DNA from: Kallotenue papyrolyticum
Lineage (GTDB): Bacteria; Chloroflexota; Chloroflexia; Chloroflexales; Kallotenuaceae
DNA length: 64,000 bases
Reading direction: 5' to 3'
Assembly (NCBI RefSeq): GCF_000526415.1
Contig: NZ_JAGA01000002.1
Span: forward strand, 1,294,001-1,358,000
Of this stretch, positions 49,685-60,250 are shown piece after piece. Below the pieces are notes generated by a model, which worked only from the letters and a program-made list of their open reading frames with translations, had not been told where the DNA came from and did not search any database. Each line of letters starts with the position of its first letter. Positions within the stretch are counted from its first letter, which is position 1. The position numbers and the translations under genes are program-made.

Positions 49685-50857
49685 ATGCGCCGTCGCCTGC
49701 GTCTGCGTCCCGATCCACTCCCGCCGTCGGCAGCCGATGTGCCTGCGCCAAGCGAGGTGCAGCGCGCGCTGCGCCTGGGCTGGTCGATCGCCGAAACCTT
49801 TGGTCGCTTGCGCGTCTATCAGCCGGAGCATGCCACGCGCCGCAACGATCCGGGCGAGATGCCGCGTTTCTCGTTCAGCAACAGCGATCTTAGCGGCGCG
49901 CAACGCCTGGAGGTCAGCTATCGCCGCATGCAGGAGCTGGCCGCGGCGCTGGCGCTGCCGCCGCCGCCGGTGGATGAGCTGATCCTGCCGGTGCTGCTCG
50001 ATCCGCCGCAGCCGATCGGCGATGATGAGAAGAAGGCGATCCACGCTGCGCTGGAAGCCTGGAGCCGCGCGGTGTGGGTCCAGCTCAACGTGCGCTCGGC
50101 GGCGCTGGGCCGCGCCATGACCTATGGCGGCAGCCTGGCCGACACCTACTGGTACCTGGCGCCGCCGGGCGATCCCGCCTTCCTGAGTGGACGGCGCTCA
50201 GTCGAGGCGCTGTTGCGCGCGCATCGCCTGCGCCGCATTCAGGAGCGCATGGACGAGATCGACGAAGCCTTCACGCCCGCGACCTGCGACGCGATCCGCC
50301 ATAGCCTGCAAACCTGGATCTATGACGCCGCCAAGGATGCCTGGGCGCGCGCCGAGAGCTGGCGCGGGCTGGACGTGGCGGTGGACGAGCGGCCACGGCG
50401 TACGCCGGCGCAGCAACTGCACTTCAACCTCGAACGGCAGGCGCGCACCTGGCGCGATCTGCTGTTCGAGGCGCGTCAGCCCTTGGATTTCGTCTCGCCC
50501 AGAGCGCGGCGCTGGGCAGCCGTGCTGGCCGACATCACCACCCTGGCGCTGGTGATCGCGCTAGCGCTGGCGGTTGGCCTGCTGGTCTTCGGGCTGTTCG
50601 GCATGGGCGTGCGGCTGGTGCAGCGCCTGGGACTGACTGCCAGCGTGGACGATCAGTGGATCGAGGCGCTCTCGGTGTTGATCAGTCTGACCTCCACGCT
50701 GGTGGTGGTGGCGGTGGGACTGCTCGCACGCCTATCGACGCTGGTGCAGCGTGTCGACGCAGCGCTGGAGACCTGCTTGCTGCAGCGCGAGATCCGTCGC
50801 CGCACCACGATCCCCTGGAACGATCCGCCGCGTCCCGCGCCTGAGGGCACCGGCTGA
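49685..50857 (+). CDS. Membrane protein of unknown function
   Basis: 390 residues, starting 5 bases after the GH1 stop. The first 270 residues are charged and helical (RIQERMDEIDEAFTPATCDA, LHFNLERQARTWRDLLFEAR). Two C-terminal membrane segments, WAAVLADITTLALVIALALA with VGLLVFGLFGMGV and LSVLISLTSTLVVVAVGLLA, precede a cytoplasmic Arg-rich tail. Not recognised. Its tight spacing suggests co-transcription with GH1, but no functional link is evident. Confidence 0.7.
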   Translation: MRRRLRLRPDPLPPSAADVPAPSEVQRALRLGWSIAETFGRLRVYQPEHATRRNDPGEMPRFSFSNSDLSGAQRLEVSYRRMQELAAALALPPPPVDELILPVLLDPPQPIGDDEKKAIHAALEAWSRAVWVQLNVRSAALGRAMTYGGSLADTYWYLAPPGDPAFLSGRRSVEALLRAHRLRRIQERMDEIDEAFTPATCDAIRHSLQTWIYDAAKDAWARAESWRGLDVAVDERPRRTPAQQLHFNLERQARTWRDLLFEARQPLDFVSPRARRWAAVLADITTLALVIALALAVGLLVFGLFGMGVRLVQRLGLTASVDDQWIEALSVLISLTSTLVVVAVGLLARLSTLVQRVDAALETCLLQREIRRRTTIPWNDPPRPAPEGTG

Positions 50858-50870
50858 GCGCCCGGCTGGC

Positions 50871-51890
50871 TCAGCGCTCAGCCTCGCCGGCGTCTGGCTC
50901 CAGCGGCGGCGCGCTGATCTGTTCCCACCAGGGCTGATCCGGATCAAAGGCCAGGCCGGCGACGCCATACTGCTGACGCAGCCAGTCGAGGATCGCCTGC
51001 AGATCGGGCGGCAAGGGCGCATGGAGCTCGATCCACGTACCATCCAGCCGCCGGAAGCCAAGCCGCGTGGCATGGAGGAACTGGCGGCGCAGGCCAAAGG
51101 CCTGCATCGAGCGGCGCGAACCGTACAATTGATCGCCAACGATGGGATGGTGCTTGTGCGCGAAATGGACGCGGATCTGGTGGGTACGGCCGGTTTCGAG
51201 CTTGGCTTCTACCAGGCTATAGGGGCCGAGCCGCTCGCAGACGCGGTAGAGCGTGCGCGCCGGTCGGCCACTGGCCACGATCGCCATGCGCAGCCGATCC
51301 GTCGGATGGCGGTCGATCGGTGCGTCGATCAGACCCTGATCGTCGCGAAAGCTGCCCTCGATCAAGGCCAGGTACAGCTTCAGCATCTGGCGCGCCTGTT
51401 GTTGCGCCTGGAGCGCCGCCTTGGCACGATCGTGCTTGGCGATCACCAACAGCCCCGACGTGTCGCGGTCGAGCCGATGCACGATGCCCGGCCGCAGGTC
51501 ATCGCCGATGCGCAGATGCGGATAGTGGAACAGCAGCGCATTGACCAGCGTGCCACTGGTGTGGCCGGGCGCGGGATGCACGACCATGCCCGCCGGCTTG
51601 TCCACTACCAGCACATCCTCGTCCTCGTACACGATCGTGAGCGGAATGTCTTGGGGCAAGATCTCGCTGGGCTTGGGCACCGGCACTACCAGGCTAACGC
51701 GGTCGCCCGGCTGCACGCTGTAGCTGGGCTTGACGCTGCGGCCATTGACCGCCACGTGCCCATCGCTGATCAGGTGTTGGATGTAGGAGCGCGACAGATC
51801 GGGATTGGCCTGGGCCAGGTAGCGATCCAGACGCGTGCCGGCATCCTCGGCGGCGACCACGAACTGCCACAGCGTTTCCTCAGGCTCCAT
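50871..51890 (-). CDS. rluD: RluA/RluD-family pseudouridine synthase
   Basis: 339 residues. N-terminal S4 RNA-binding domain (RLDRYLAQANPDLSRSYIQH, HVAVNGRSVKPSY). The catalytic Asp lies in PGIVHRLDRDTSGLLVIAKH at about residue 140, and a second motif is KLETGRTHQIRVHFAHKHHP. It isomerises uridines in 23S rRNA; RluD-type is the best fit, but other RluA members are possible. It overlaps lspA by 11 bases, forming an lspA-rluD operon seen in many bacteria. Confidence 0.92.
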   Translation of the reverse strand: MEPEETLWQFVVAAEDAGTRLDRYLAQANPDLSRSYIQHLISDGHVAVNGRSVKPSYSVQPGDRVSLVVPVPKPSEILPQDIPLTIVYEDEDVLVVDKPAGMVVHPAPGHTSGTLVNALLFHYPHLRIGDDLRPGIVHRLDRDTSGLLVIAKHDRAKAALQAQQQARQMLKLYLALIEGSFRDDQGLIDAPIDRHPTDRLRMAIVASGRPARTLYRVCERLGPYSLVEAKLETGRTHQIRVHFAHKHHPIVGDQLYGSRRSMQAFGLRRQFLHATRLGFRRLDGTWIELHAPLPPDLQAILDWLRQQYGVAGLAFDPDQPWWEQISAPPLEPDAGEAER

Positions 51891-52407
51891 CGTCGCTATC
51901 GACCGAGGGTTGAAGCCGTGGCTGCTGCTGGCGCTCCTGCAGGTGTAGGCCTAGCGCCAGTAGCGTGACGCCGATCACCACGCACGAATCCGCAACGTTG
52001 AAGACCGGGAAGCGTCCATCAAAGGTCTTGATGAAATCGACAACATAGCCGAAGCGCAGGCGATCGATCACATTGCCGAGCGCGCCGCCGACGATCAACC
52101 CCAGGCACAGCCCAACCCAGGCCGGCTGCGGCCCGTGACGTAGGTAGAGCCCGATCGCCAGCGCAACGATGATCAGCGAGGTGACGATGAAGAGCTCGGA
52201 CATGCCGGTGAACAGTCCGAAGGCCACGCCGGTGTTCTGGACGTAGGTCAGGGCTAGCAGGCCGGGAATGATCGGGATCTCGCCGCTGTAGGGCGTGGCC
52301 CAGGTGCGCAGCACCCAGGCTTTGCTGATCTGGTCGATCAGCAGCACGACGGCGGCAATGATCAGGGGGATCATCAGCCGCCGCGCCATAGAAAACGGTT
52401 GGCTCAT
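51880..52407 (-). CDS. lspA: Lipoprotein signal peptidase (signal peptidase II)
   Basis: 175 residues from the ATG at 52407 (AGGA upstream; 52389 is an alternative). Four membrane helices. Catalytic Asp residues in LGNVIDRLRFGYVVDFIKTF and FPVFNVADSCVVIGVTLLAL; N-terminal motif VLLIDQISKAWV and YVQNTGVAFGLF. It cleaves the signals of the many lipoproteins encoded in this window. Overlaps rluD. Confidence 0.96.
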   Translation of the reverse strand: MSQPFSMARRLMIPLIIAAVVLLIDQISKAWVLRTWATPYSGEIPIIPGLLALTYVQNTGVAFGLFTGMSELFIVTSLIIVALAIGLYLRHGPQPAWVGLCLGLIVGGALGNVIDRLRFGYVVDFIKTFDGRFPVFNVADSCVVIGVTLLALGLHLQERQQQPRLQPSVDSDDGA

Positions 52408-52455
52408 CGATCCTATCGCTCGTCTCTGCTCCACGCCGGGTGGCGATTGCGACGC

Positions 52456-52824
52456 TTAGGCCGGCTGTGCATCGCGTTGGCGCTGGTGCGTGATGCACAG
52501 GGTGGCGTACGGCCGCGCGTCCAGCCGTTCGGCGGGAATAGGCTGCTGGCAGACCTCGCACAGACCGTACACACCGGCATCGATACGCTCGAGGGCGTGC
52601 TCGATCTGTTGCAGCTCGCGCTGCATCACGCCAAGGATCGCCAGGCTACGCTCGCGATCGTACATCTCGCTGGCATCTTCCGCCGGGTGGTTTTTGACAC
52701 CATAGCCGGTGTCCTGGTTGATGTTGGGCGTCTGCTCTTCGAGCCGCGCGATCTCCTCGCGGATCTCGGCACGGCGCGCCTCTAGACGCCGACGGAAGGC
52801 CTGCACATCGATATGTGGCGGCAT
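52456..52824 (-). CDS. TraR/DksA-type zinc-finger protein
   Basis: 122 residues from the ATG at 52824 (AGGAG upstream). A helical coiled-coil (RRRLEARRAEIREEIARLEE, ILGVMQRELQQIEHALERID) is followed by the zinc motif YGLCEVCQQPIPAERLDARP and YATLCITHQ. The usual fourth cysteine is replaced by His. DksA-type proteins bind the RNA polymerase secondary channel; many short relatives are uncharacterised. Upstream of lspA on the same strand. Confidence 0.88.
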   Translation of the reverse strand: MPPHIDVQAFRRRLEARRAEIREEIARLEEQTPNINQDTGYGVKNHPAEDASEMYDRERSLAILGVMQRELQQIEHALERIDAGVYGLCEVCQQPIPAERLDARPYATLCITHQRQRDAQPA

Positions 52825-52924
52825 AGCGCTACTCCTATCTTTATCATTATAACATGCTGACAACACAAACACACCACGCGCCCGCGCGAAGCGGCACGTG
52901 GCAGAGGTCGGCGGACGCGTTCGA

Positions 52925-53347
52925 TTAGTAGCTGGCGGGCGGCGTGCGCGGTGCGAGCATGATCTCCAGGAGCTTGCTCAACGCCCAGCCCAGCAGCAGG
53001 TACACGGCAATCGCGATCAGGGCAGAGAACTCGACGCGCGCGTTCTGTTCGTTGAACAACGGCAGAAACGGTGCGACGAAGGGCTGCGTGAGCGTCAGGA
53101 TCAGCGCGCCGAAGCCGGTGTTCATGTTCGCGCCCAGCAGCAACAGCACAAAGCGCAGGGCGATCAGCGCCACCAGCAGCCCGACCAGCAGCCAGACGAC
53201 CTGTTTGGCACGGTAGAGCGTGCCGAGCTGGCGCTCAGCCGGCGTCGGTTCGACCCGGGTGCGTTGTTCGACGATGTTGACATCAGCGCCCGCTGGACCG
53301 CGCACGATCTCTTCCTGCACAATCCGGCGCTCGTTTGGGTCTTGCAT
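52925..53347 (-). CDS. YggT-family membrane protein
   Basis: 140 residues. A cytoplasmic N-terminus (PNERRIVQEEIVRGPAGADV) precedes two helices, AKQVVWLLVGLLVALIALRF with VLLLLGAN and SALIAIAVYLLLGWALSKLL, separated by LTLTQPFVAPFLPLF, the YggT pattern. Function unclear; relatives are tied to osmotic stress or cell division. Confidence 0.8.
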   Translation of the reverse strand: MQDPNERRIVQEEIVRGPAGADVNIVEQRTRVEPTPAERQLGTLYRAKQVVWLLVGLLVALIALRFVLLLLGANMNTGFGALILTLTQPFVAPFLPLFNEQNARVEFSALIAIAVYLLLGWALSKLLEIMLAPRTPPASY

Positions 53348-53413
53348 GGCTTGCCTCCGGCATCAGTCGCGCGACGTGTCAATGGTGATGTAGCACGAAG
53401 TGTGCCAGGTTGA

Positions 53414-54454
<1,041 letters not shown>

Positions 54455-54475
54455 GCCGCGGCACGCCGGCAGCCT

Positions 54476-54510
54476 GCGACGTCGGATCAAAGCATCCGAC
54501 GTCGCGCTTT
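54476..54510 (+). terminator. Intrinsic terminator of mdh
   Basis: Perfect 12-bp stem GCGACGTCGGAT (54476-54487) and ATCCGACGTCGC (54494-54505), CAAAGC loop, then GCTTT. Lies 22 bases after the mdh stop. Confidence 0.75.
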
Positions 54511-54519
54511 GATGCATGT

Positions 54520-54525
54520 TATAAT
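54520..54525 (+). promoter_or_regulatory. -10 element TATAAT for the sigma factor operon
   Basis: Perfect TATAAT right after the mdh terminator and 27 bases before the GTG start at 54552. Confidence 0.55.
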
Positions 54526-54551
54526 GAAGGCCGGTCAACAAGGGGGATGGC

Positions 54552-55157
54552 GTGCCGCGTCGTGATTCGGAGCAGACAGCCGCCTCGGAGGATGCCATCT
54601 ATCTTCGCGCGGTCGCCAATGGCGACATGCATGCCCTCGAGGTGCTCTTCCAGAAGTATCAGGCCCAGATCTACCAGACGGCGCTGGGTGTGACGCGTGA
54701 CCCCTCGCTGGCCGAAGAAGTGCTGCAGGATGTCTTCTTCCGTTTGTACCGGCATGCCGATAGGCTGGATGGCTCCTCACCATTAGCCCCCTGGCTCTAC
54801 CGCGTGACGATCAACCTCTGCTACAATCGCCTCAAGGGATTGCGCGCCTGGACCGACTCATTCCATGAGTTGGCCGAGCGATTGTTCTCGCCGAGCAGCA
54901 GCTCACCGGAGCGCTCGGTTGAACGCAGCGAGCTGCAACTGGTGGTGCAGCAGGCTCTGGCCGAGCTCGACCCGAAGCATCGCGCCGTAGTCGTGTTGTT
55001 CTATCTGCACGAATATTCCGTGCAAGAGATCGCCGAGATTGTCGGCGTGCCCGAGGGCACGGTCAAATCGCGGCTGTTTTATGCCCGCAAGCTGCTGCGC
55101 CGCTATCTGGAGCGCTACGACGGTCTGAGCGATCTGCTCGTGCCCAATCCCGCGTAA
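54552..55157 (+). CDS. ECF-type RNA polymerase sigma factor
   Basis: 201 residues from a GTG at 54552 with AAGGGGG upstream; no ATG fits. Sigma region 2 is ALEVLFQKYQAQIYQTALGV with AEEVLQDVFFRLYRHADRLD. Region 4 is LAELDPKHRAVVVLFYLHEY with VQEIAEIVGVPEGTVKSRLF. No anti-sigma gene follows; instead a histidine kinase starts 31 bases later, so the pair may act together. Confidence 0.92.
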   Translation: MPRRDSEQTAASEDAIYLRAVANGDMHALEVLFQKYQAQIYQTALGVTRDPSLAEEVLQDVFFRLYRHADRLDGSSPLAPWLYRVTINLCYNRLKGLRAWTDSFHELAERLFSPSSSSPERSVERSELQLVVQQALAELDPKHRAVVVLFYLHEYSVQEIAEIVGVPEGTVKSRLFYARKLLRRYLERYDGLSDLLVPNPA

Positions 55158-55187
55158 CTTCGGACGATACACGCATATTGGAGTTGT

Positions 55188-56921
55188 ATGGCTGCGCGTC
55201 TGGCTGCTGTTCGTTCCACCCCTCCGGCAGCGATGGGCAGTGACCGCCTGTACGCCCTGGCGCGTGGGCTGGTCCTGGTGCTAGTGTATGCGATCTTCAA
55301 ACTGCTCTATGGGCTGGCGCTCTGGCCCCCGCTGGCCACGCTACCGGTGGGCGCGATCCTGTGGGGCGCGCTGCTCTACGCGCTGGTGATGCTGGGGCTG
55401 AGCTTCTGGCCGGCTGCGAGCCGCCTGGTGCGCTGGGGCTACCTGCTCGATCTGCTCTGGCTGGCGGCGCTGGGCTGGACCGGTCCCGGCGCAGGCAGCG
55501 CTTACACGCTGTTGCTATTGCTGCCGCTGTTGATCGCCGCGCTGCGTTTTGCGCGTGTCGCCTTGCTGAGCCTGAGCGCTGTGGCGCTGGCGTTGACGGT
55601 GGGCCTGTTCTTCAAGCCGGGCACCACTCCCGACGCGATGGTCTTTGTCAGCCACGCCTTGTTACTGGGCATTCTGCCCTGGCTGGTGAACCTGGTCTCC
55701 GCGCAGGTGATGATCGACGACCGACGGCGGGTTGCCAGCGCCGAGCAGCGCGCTGCCGAAGCGCTCCACGAGGCCGAGCGCTACCGCGATCGCATGCGCG
55801 CGCTCTACGAGGTGGCGCTGTCGCTCAACACCACCGGCCACCCCGAGATGGTGCTGGAAACCACGCTGGAAGAGTGCGCACGCGTCTTGCCCTACCAGAG
55901 CGGCGCGATTGTGCTGCCGACCGGCGCGCCGGACGAGGTGCAGGTCATCGCGGGCCGGCATCTGGATGTGACCGAGCTGACAGCGCGCTTCACTGTGGGC
56001 GCCGGGACACTCGGCCGCATTCTGCGTGGCAGCGATGGCGGCGTGCTGCGCAATCCTCAAGTCGAACCGGAGCTGGCGGCGCTGCCCTCGCTCCAGCGCT
56101 GCCGCCAGGTGGTGATTCTGCCGCTGCGCTCGGCGCGGCGCACATTTGGCGCGGTGCTCTTCGGCAGCCATGAAGAGCAGCTCAACGTCGAACAGATGGA
56201 GATGGCCACCACGCTCGTCAGTTATGGCCTGGTGGCGCTGCAGAATGCGCAGTTGATCGCCGAACTGCGCGCCGAGCGCGAAAACCTGCTGGCGCGCGAG
56301 GAAGAGGTGCGCAAGCAACTCAATCGCGATCTGCACGACGGGCCGGCCCAGGCGCTGGCAGCGATCACCATGACGCTCGGCTTCATCAAGCGGCTGGTTG
56401 AGAGCGAGCCGACGCGCGTGGTGGCCGAGATCGACAAGCTGATGGCCCTGGCGCAGCGCGCTAACCACGAGGTGCGCACGCTGCTCTTCGAGCTGCGTCC
56501 GCTGGTGCTCGAAACCCAGGGCCTGGTGCCGACGCTGCGGCAATACCTTGAACGCTTCGATCAGAGCAAAGGGCCACGCATTATCCTCGAAGGCGGCGAC
56601 GAGCTGGGACCGCTCACCAAACGCGTGCAGGGCACGCTCTTCAACATCATCCAGGAAGCGGTCAACAACGCCATGAAGCATGCCCAGGCCAGCCACATCT
56701 GGATCAGGATCGCTAGTCGCGACGGCGAGGTGAGCGTCACCGTGCAGGACGATGGCAAGGGCTTCGATCTGCAAGCGGTCAAGGCCTCTTATGATCAGCG
56801 TGGCAGCTTCGGGCTGCTGAGTCTGGAAGAGCGCGCGCGGCTGGTCGGCGGCACCGCCGAGCTGCTCTCGGCCCCGGGAGCGGGCACGACCGTGCGCGTC
56901 GTGGTGCCCCTCGAGCAGTAG
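55188..56921 (+). CDS. Sensor histidine kinase (NarL/DegS type, GAF domain)
   Basis: 577 residues. Six or more N-terminal helices (LARGLVLVLVYAIFKLLYGL to residue about 170), then a GAF domain at about 215-360 (LYEVALSLNTTGHPEMVLET, VVILPLRSARRTFGAVLFGS). HisKA_3 phospho-acceptor in RKQLNRDLHDGPAQALAAIT (His at about 382), and the HATPase with FNIIQEAVNNAMKHAQASHI (N box) and DDGKGFDLQ. Response regulator partner not in the window. Sits behind the sigma factor. Confidence 0.93.
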   Translation: MAARLAAVRSTPPAAMGSDRLYALARGLVLVLVYAIFKLLYGLALWPPLATLPVGAILWGALLYALVMLGLSFWPAASRLVRWGYLLDLLWLAALGWTGPGAGSAYTLLLLLPLLIAALRFARVALLSLSAVALALTVGLFFKPGTTPDAMVFVSHALLLGILPWLVNLVSAQVMIDDRRRVASAEQRAAEALHEAERYRDRMRALYEVALSLNTTGHPEMVLETTLEECARVLPYQSGAIVLPTGAPDEVQVIAGRHLDVTELTARFTVGAGTLGRILRGSDGGVLRNPQVEPELAALPSLQRCRQVVILPLRSARRTFGAVLFGSHEEQLNVEQMEMATTLVSYGLVALQNAQLIAELRAERENLLAREEEVRKQLNRDLHDGPAQALAAITMTLGFIKRLVESEPTRVVAEIDKLMALAQRANHEVRTLLFELRPLVLETQGLVPTLRQYLERFDQSKGPRIILEGGDELGPLTKRVQGTLFNIIQEAVNNAMKHAQASHIWIRIASRDGEVSVTVQDDGKGFDLQAVKASYDQRGSFGLLSLEERARLVGGTAELLSAPGAGTTVRVVVPLEQ

Positions 56922-56961
56922 GACGGGCATGGCCGGCGCGGCTGTGGTATGATGGCGCACG

Positions 56962-58176
56962 ATGTCAAGGCCGTTGGTGGTCCATGCTGATCTCTCCGCC
57001 GGACGGCTGGCACTGATCGTTGCCAGCCGTTTTGTGTTAAACGCGATGTTTCGGGTGGCCTATGTGCTGATCCCGTTCGTCGCTGCGCGCTATGCCGTTG
57101 ATGAACAGCAGGCTGCCTGGATCGTCACCATACAGGTACTGGCTGGGTTGGGGAGTCCGTTGGGCGGTTGGCTCGGCGAGCGCCAGGGGTATCGGCGCGT
57201 GATGCTGGCCGGGCTCGGCCTGGCCCTCAGCGGCGCGTTGATCGCCTCAGCCGCGCCGCGCTTCTGGGTGTTGGTGCTGGCCTTTGCCGTCTTCGGCCTC
57301 GGTCTGACGCTGTTTCAGCCCTCGATGCAAGCCTACGTCAGCGCGCTGACGCCCTATCATCGACGCGGCCGCGCGATCGGGGTGGTCGAGCTGTCGTGGG
57401 CGCTGGCCGGGATCGTGGCGGTCCCCGCCCTGGCCTGGCTGGTGGAGCGTCAGCAGGGGATCGGCGGCATGTTTGGCCTGATCGCCCTGTGTCTGGCGTT
57501 GATGGCCGGGGTGATGTGGGCCTGCCTGCCGGCCGAGCCGGCTATCGCGCGCATGCACGGCACCGCGGCAGCGCCGCTGCAGGCGATCTGGACGCCGAGT
57601 GTGCGCGGCATGCTGGCCTTTGCCGGTCTGACCATCGCCAGCACCGAATTGGTGTATGTGGCGCAACCCTCCTGGGCGACACGGCAATTCAACGCCTCGC
57701 TGACCGATCTGGGCGCCGCCGCGCTGGTCTATGGCCTGGGCGAGTTGCTGGGCTCGATCGGTTCGATCCTCTTCACCGATCGGTTGGGCAAGCGCGTGGC
57801 TGCCATGCTCGGCTTCGGCCTCGCCGCGGCGGCCTTCGTCGCGCTGGCGCTGGTGGGCCGTACTTGGCCGGCGTACCTGGCTGCCTACCTGGTGCTGGCG
57901 GTCTGCGTTGAGTTTGCGATCGTGGCGATGCTGACGCTGGCTTCCACCGTCAGCGTCGTGGGGCGCGCAGCAGTGATGGCCCTGATCATTGCTGTGATGC
58001 AGGTAAGTCGCGCAGCGGCGTCACGTCTGGGGCTGCCGTTGCTGGAGCAGGGCTCGCTGCTGATCAACGCGCTGACTGCCGCCACACTGGCCCTGCTGGG
58101 CATCGCCATCGCCTGGCGCTACGTGCGCGAGGGCGAACGACAGAGCGCTGCCACCACGGCGGTGCAGCAGGCTTGA
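56962..58176 (+). CDS. MFS transporter
   Basis: 404 residues, twelve predicted helices. Conserved loop 2-3 motif GGWLGERQGYRRVMLAGLGL and helix 4 FGLGLTLFQPSMQAYVSALT with YHRRGRAIGVVELSWALAGI. An efflux-type permease is most likely; substrate unknown. It starts 40 bases after the histidine kinase and may share its transcript. Confidence 0.88.
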   Translation: MSRPLVVHADLSAGRLALIVASRFVLNAMFRVAYVLIPFVAARYAVDEQQAAWIVTIQVLAGLGSPLGGWLGERQGYRRVMLAGLGLALSGALIASAAPRFWVLVLAFAVFGLGLTLFQPSMQAYVSALTPYHRRGRAIGVVELSWALAGIVAVPALAWLVERQQGIGGMFGLIALCLALMAGVMWACLPAEPAIARMHGTAAAPLQAIWTPSVRGMLAFAGLTIASTELVYVAQPSWATRQFNASLTDLGAAALVYGLGELLGSIGSILFTDRLGKRVAAMLGFGLAAAAFVALALVGRTWPAYLAAYLVLAVCVEFAIVAMLTLASTVSVVGRAAVMALIIAVMQVSRAAASRLGLPLLEQGSLLINALTAATLALLGIAIAWRYVREGERQSAATTAVQQA

Positions 58177-58264
58177 GCCCGCGTGCCGCGTGCCGTACAG
58201 AAGCAGCAACCGCGCGGCATGCCCTCTGCCGCGCGGCGCGATTGACGCTGCCTGTCGCTGTGCC

Positions 58265-58708
58265 TCAGTTGGCCTTGATCGTGATGCGTTGCGGCTTGCT
58301 CTCGGGCGTCTTCGGCAACGTCAGCCACAGCACGCCATGTTCCAGCTTGGCTTCGGCGGCATTGCTGTCGAAGGCGCCGGGCAGCTCGATCGTGCGGACC
58401 CACGTACCACCGACGCGCTCGCGCAGGTAGTAGCAGGCCTCCGGCTGCTCCTCGATCTGCTGCTGCGCGCGGATCGTCAGGGTGTTGCCCTGCGCGGTGA
58501 TCTCCACCTGCTCAGGCGCGACGCCCGGCACGAACGCGCGCACCACGTAAGCATCATCGTTCTCGAACAGATCGACCGGCAGCCGACGCGTGCCGTCCTG
58601 CCTGCCGAAGAGGCCGAACGGGCGGACCCACGCTTCCGCGAACAGCCGATCAAACGCATCGCGCAGCGACAGGTTGTTGTTCTGCACGCGATTGATGGCC
58701 GTGGTCAT
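58265..58708 (-). CDS. Hsp20 small heat-shock protein (second copy)
   Basis: 147 residues. Alpha-crystallin domain from RRLPVDLFENDDAYVVRAFV to AKLEHGVLWLTLPKTPESKP, with the VPGVAPEQVEI and GVLWLTLPK signatures. ATP-independent holdase. Only 65 bases downstream of the other Hsp20, so probably one transcript. Confidence 0.95.
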   Translation of the reverse strand: MTTAINRVQNNNLSLRDAFDRLFAEAWVRPFGLFGRQDGTRRLPVDLFENDDAYVVRAFVPGVAPEQVEITAQGNTLTIRAQQQIEEQPEACYYLRERVGGTWVRTIELPGAFDSNAAEAKLEHGVLWLTLPKTPESKPQRITIKAN

Positions 58709-58773
58709 CGTTCATCACCTCCTCTGCAGCGGAATGCGCCGGCGACGAGCAGCGCCCGCCGCCGGCGACGGAA

Positions 58774-59214
58774 TCAGGCGACGGCTTTGATCTGGATCTT
58801 GCGCGGCTTGGCCTCCGGCAGCTTCGGCAGCGTCAGCGTCAGCACGCCGTTGTCCAGCTCGGCCTGGACATGCTCAGCATCAATCTCCATCGGCAGCGCG
58901 ATCTGCCGAGTAAACGGGCCAAGCTGCGTCTCGACCCGGATCGGCCGCAGCCCCTCAGGCTGGTCGGTCTTCGGCTCGCCGCGGATGGTGACGAGGTTCT
59001 GCTCAATGCTGATATTGAGCTGATCAGGCGTGAGACCGGGCATGAACGCCTTCACGATGAACGCCTCGTCCGTTTCGTACACATCCACCGGCACGATGTT
59101 GGTCGGCTGCAGCAGCCGGAACGGCGAGACGAAGCTCTCTTCCAGCAACTGATTGACGGCATCGCGCAGTGACATCATCTCGGCAAACGGATCAACGCGC
59201 GTCATCATCGTCAT
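58774..59214 (-). CDS. Hsp20 small heat-shock protein (first copy)
   Basis: 146 residues, AAAGGAGGTGA upstream. Alpha-crystallin domain from NIVPVDVYETDEAFIVKAFM to ELDNGVLTLTLPKLPEAKPR. About half identical to the other copy by eye. A TTTAAC-N16-GTTAAC arrangement 70-95 bases upstream recurs before the SPW gene. Confidence 0.95.
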   Translation of the reverse strand: MTMMTRVDPFAEMMSLRDAVNQLLEESFVSPFRLLQPTNIVPVDVYETDEAFIVKAFMPGLTPDQLNISIEQNLVTIRGEPKTDQPEGLRPIRVETQLGPFTRQIALPMEIDAEHVQAELDNGVLTLTLPKLPEAKPRKIQIKAVA

Positions 59215-59329
59215 ACCGGCTCACCTCCTTTCGCGCTTGGTGTCGATCGGGTAGTGTCCATCAAGGGGTGTGCAGCCGGCGTGTTAACGCGACATTGGTG
59301 GATGGTTAAAAAATCGTTAGAGCGGCTGG

Positions 59330-60250
59330 CTAGTGATCGATATACTCGGCCAGGCGCGCCGTCAACTCCGGGGAACGCAGGCGGCGCAGCGCGCGCGCCT
59401 CCAGTTGCCGCACGCGCTCGGTGCTCAGCCCCAGCAGGCGCGCTGTGTCCTGGCGCGAGCGCAGTGGATGACCACGCAGACCGAAGCGGACCGTCAGCAC
59501 GGCACGCTCCTCTTCGGGCAGTTGTTGGAGGAGCGCTTCCAGCTCCTCGGCCAGGGCGCGGTGCATGGGATCCGAGAGCGCCAGCTCGGCAACGGGATCG
59601 GGCACCAGATCGGCCATCTCGCTCTCGCCCTCCTCATCGATCGGCGCGTTGAGCGACAGCACCGGCTCCAGGTAGCGCAGCAGCTCGCGCACCTCGCCGA
59701 CCGGCAACTGCGTGGCCTGCGCCAGTTCGTGATCCTGAGGATCGCGGCCCAGGCGTTGCAGCAGTTCGTTGCGGGCGCGGTAGAGCGCGTACACGCGCGC
59801 GCGCACATCGTCGGGCAGGTGCACGGGGTGGCCCAGCTCCGCGACGGCACGGGCGATGGCATGGCGAATCCACCACACGGCGTAGGTGGCGAAGCGCACG
59901 CCATGGCGCCGGTCGAAGTGTTCGAGGGCCTGGATCAGTCCCACATTGCCTTCCTGGATCAGGTCCAGCAGCGAGACGCCACGACCGGTGTACTGGCGCG
60001 CGATGCGCACCACCAACCGCAAGTGGGCAGCGATGATCGCCTCGCGCGCGCGCTCGCCTTCGGCGGCGACAGCCTCCAGATGCGCGCGTTCCTCGGGCGG
60101 CAGGGACGGCTCGGCACGCAGACGGGTGGCGGCGGCGCGTCCGGCGTCCAGGCGCTCGAAGAGCTGCTGCTCTTCCTCGGGCGTCAGCAGCGGCAGGTCC
60201 TGAATATCGTGCAGATACAGCTCGAAGGCCTGCTCGGTTGGAATGGTCAT
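59330..60250 (-). CDS. Sigma-70 family sigma factor (RpoD-like, group 2)
   Basis: 306 residues. Region 1.2 AFELYLHDIQDLPLLTPEEE; region 2 LRLVVRIARQYTGRGVSLLD with LIQEGNVGLIQALEHFDRRH and RFATYAVWWIRHAIARAVAE; region 3; region 4 with EEERAVLTVRFGLRGHPLRS and LLGLSTERVRQLEARALRRL. It lacks region 1.1 and the long non-conserved insert, so it is a group 2 stress or alternative factor rather than the main RpoD. Placed among heat-shock genes. Confidence 0.93.
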   Translation of the reverse strand: MTIPTEQAFELYLHDIQDLPLLTPEEEQQLFERLDAGRAAATRLRAEPSLPPEERAHLEAVAAEGERAREAIIAAHLRLVVRIARQYTGRGVSLLDLIQEGNVGLIQALEHFDRRHGVRFATYAVWWIRHAIARAVAELGHPVHLPDDVRARVYALYRARNELLQRLGRDPQDHELAQATQLPVGEVRELLRYLEPVLSLNAPIDEEGESEMADLVPDPVAELALSDPMHRALAEELEALLQQLPEEERAVLTVRFGLRGHPLRSRQDTARLLGLSTERVRQLEARALRRLRSPELTARLAEYIDH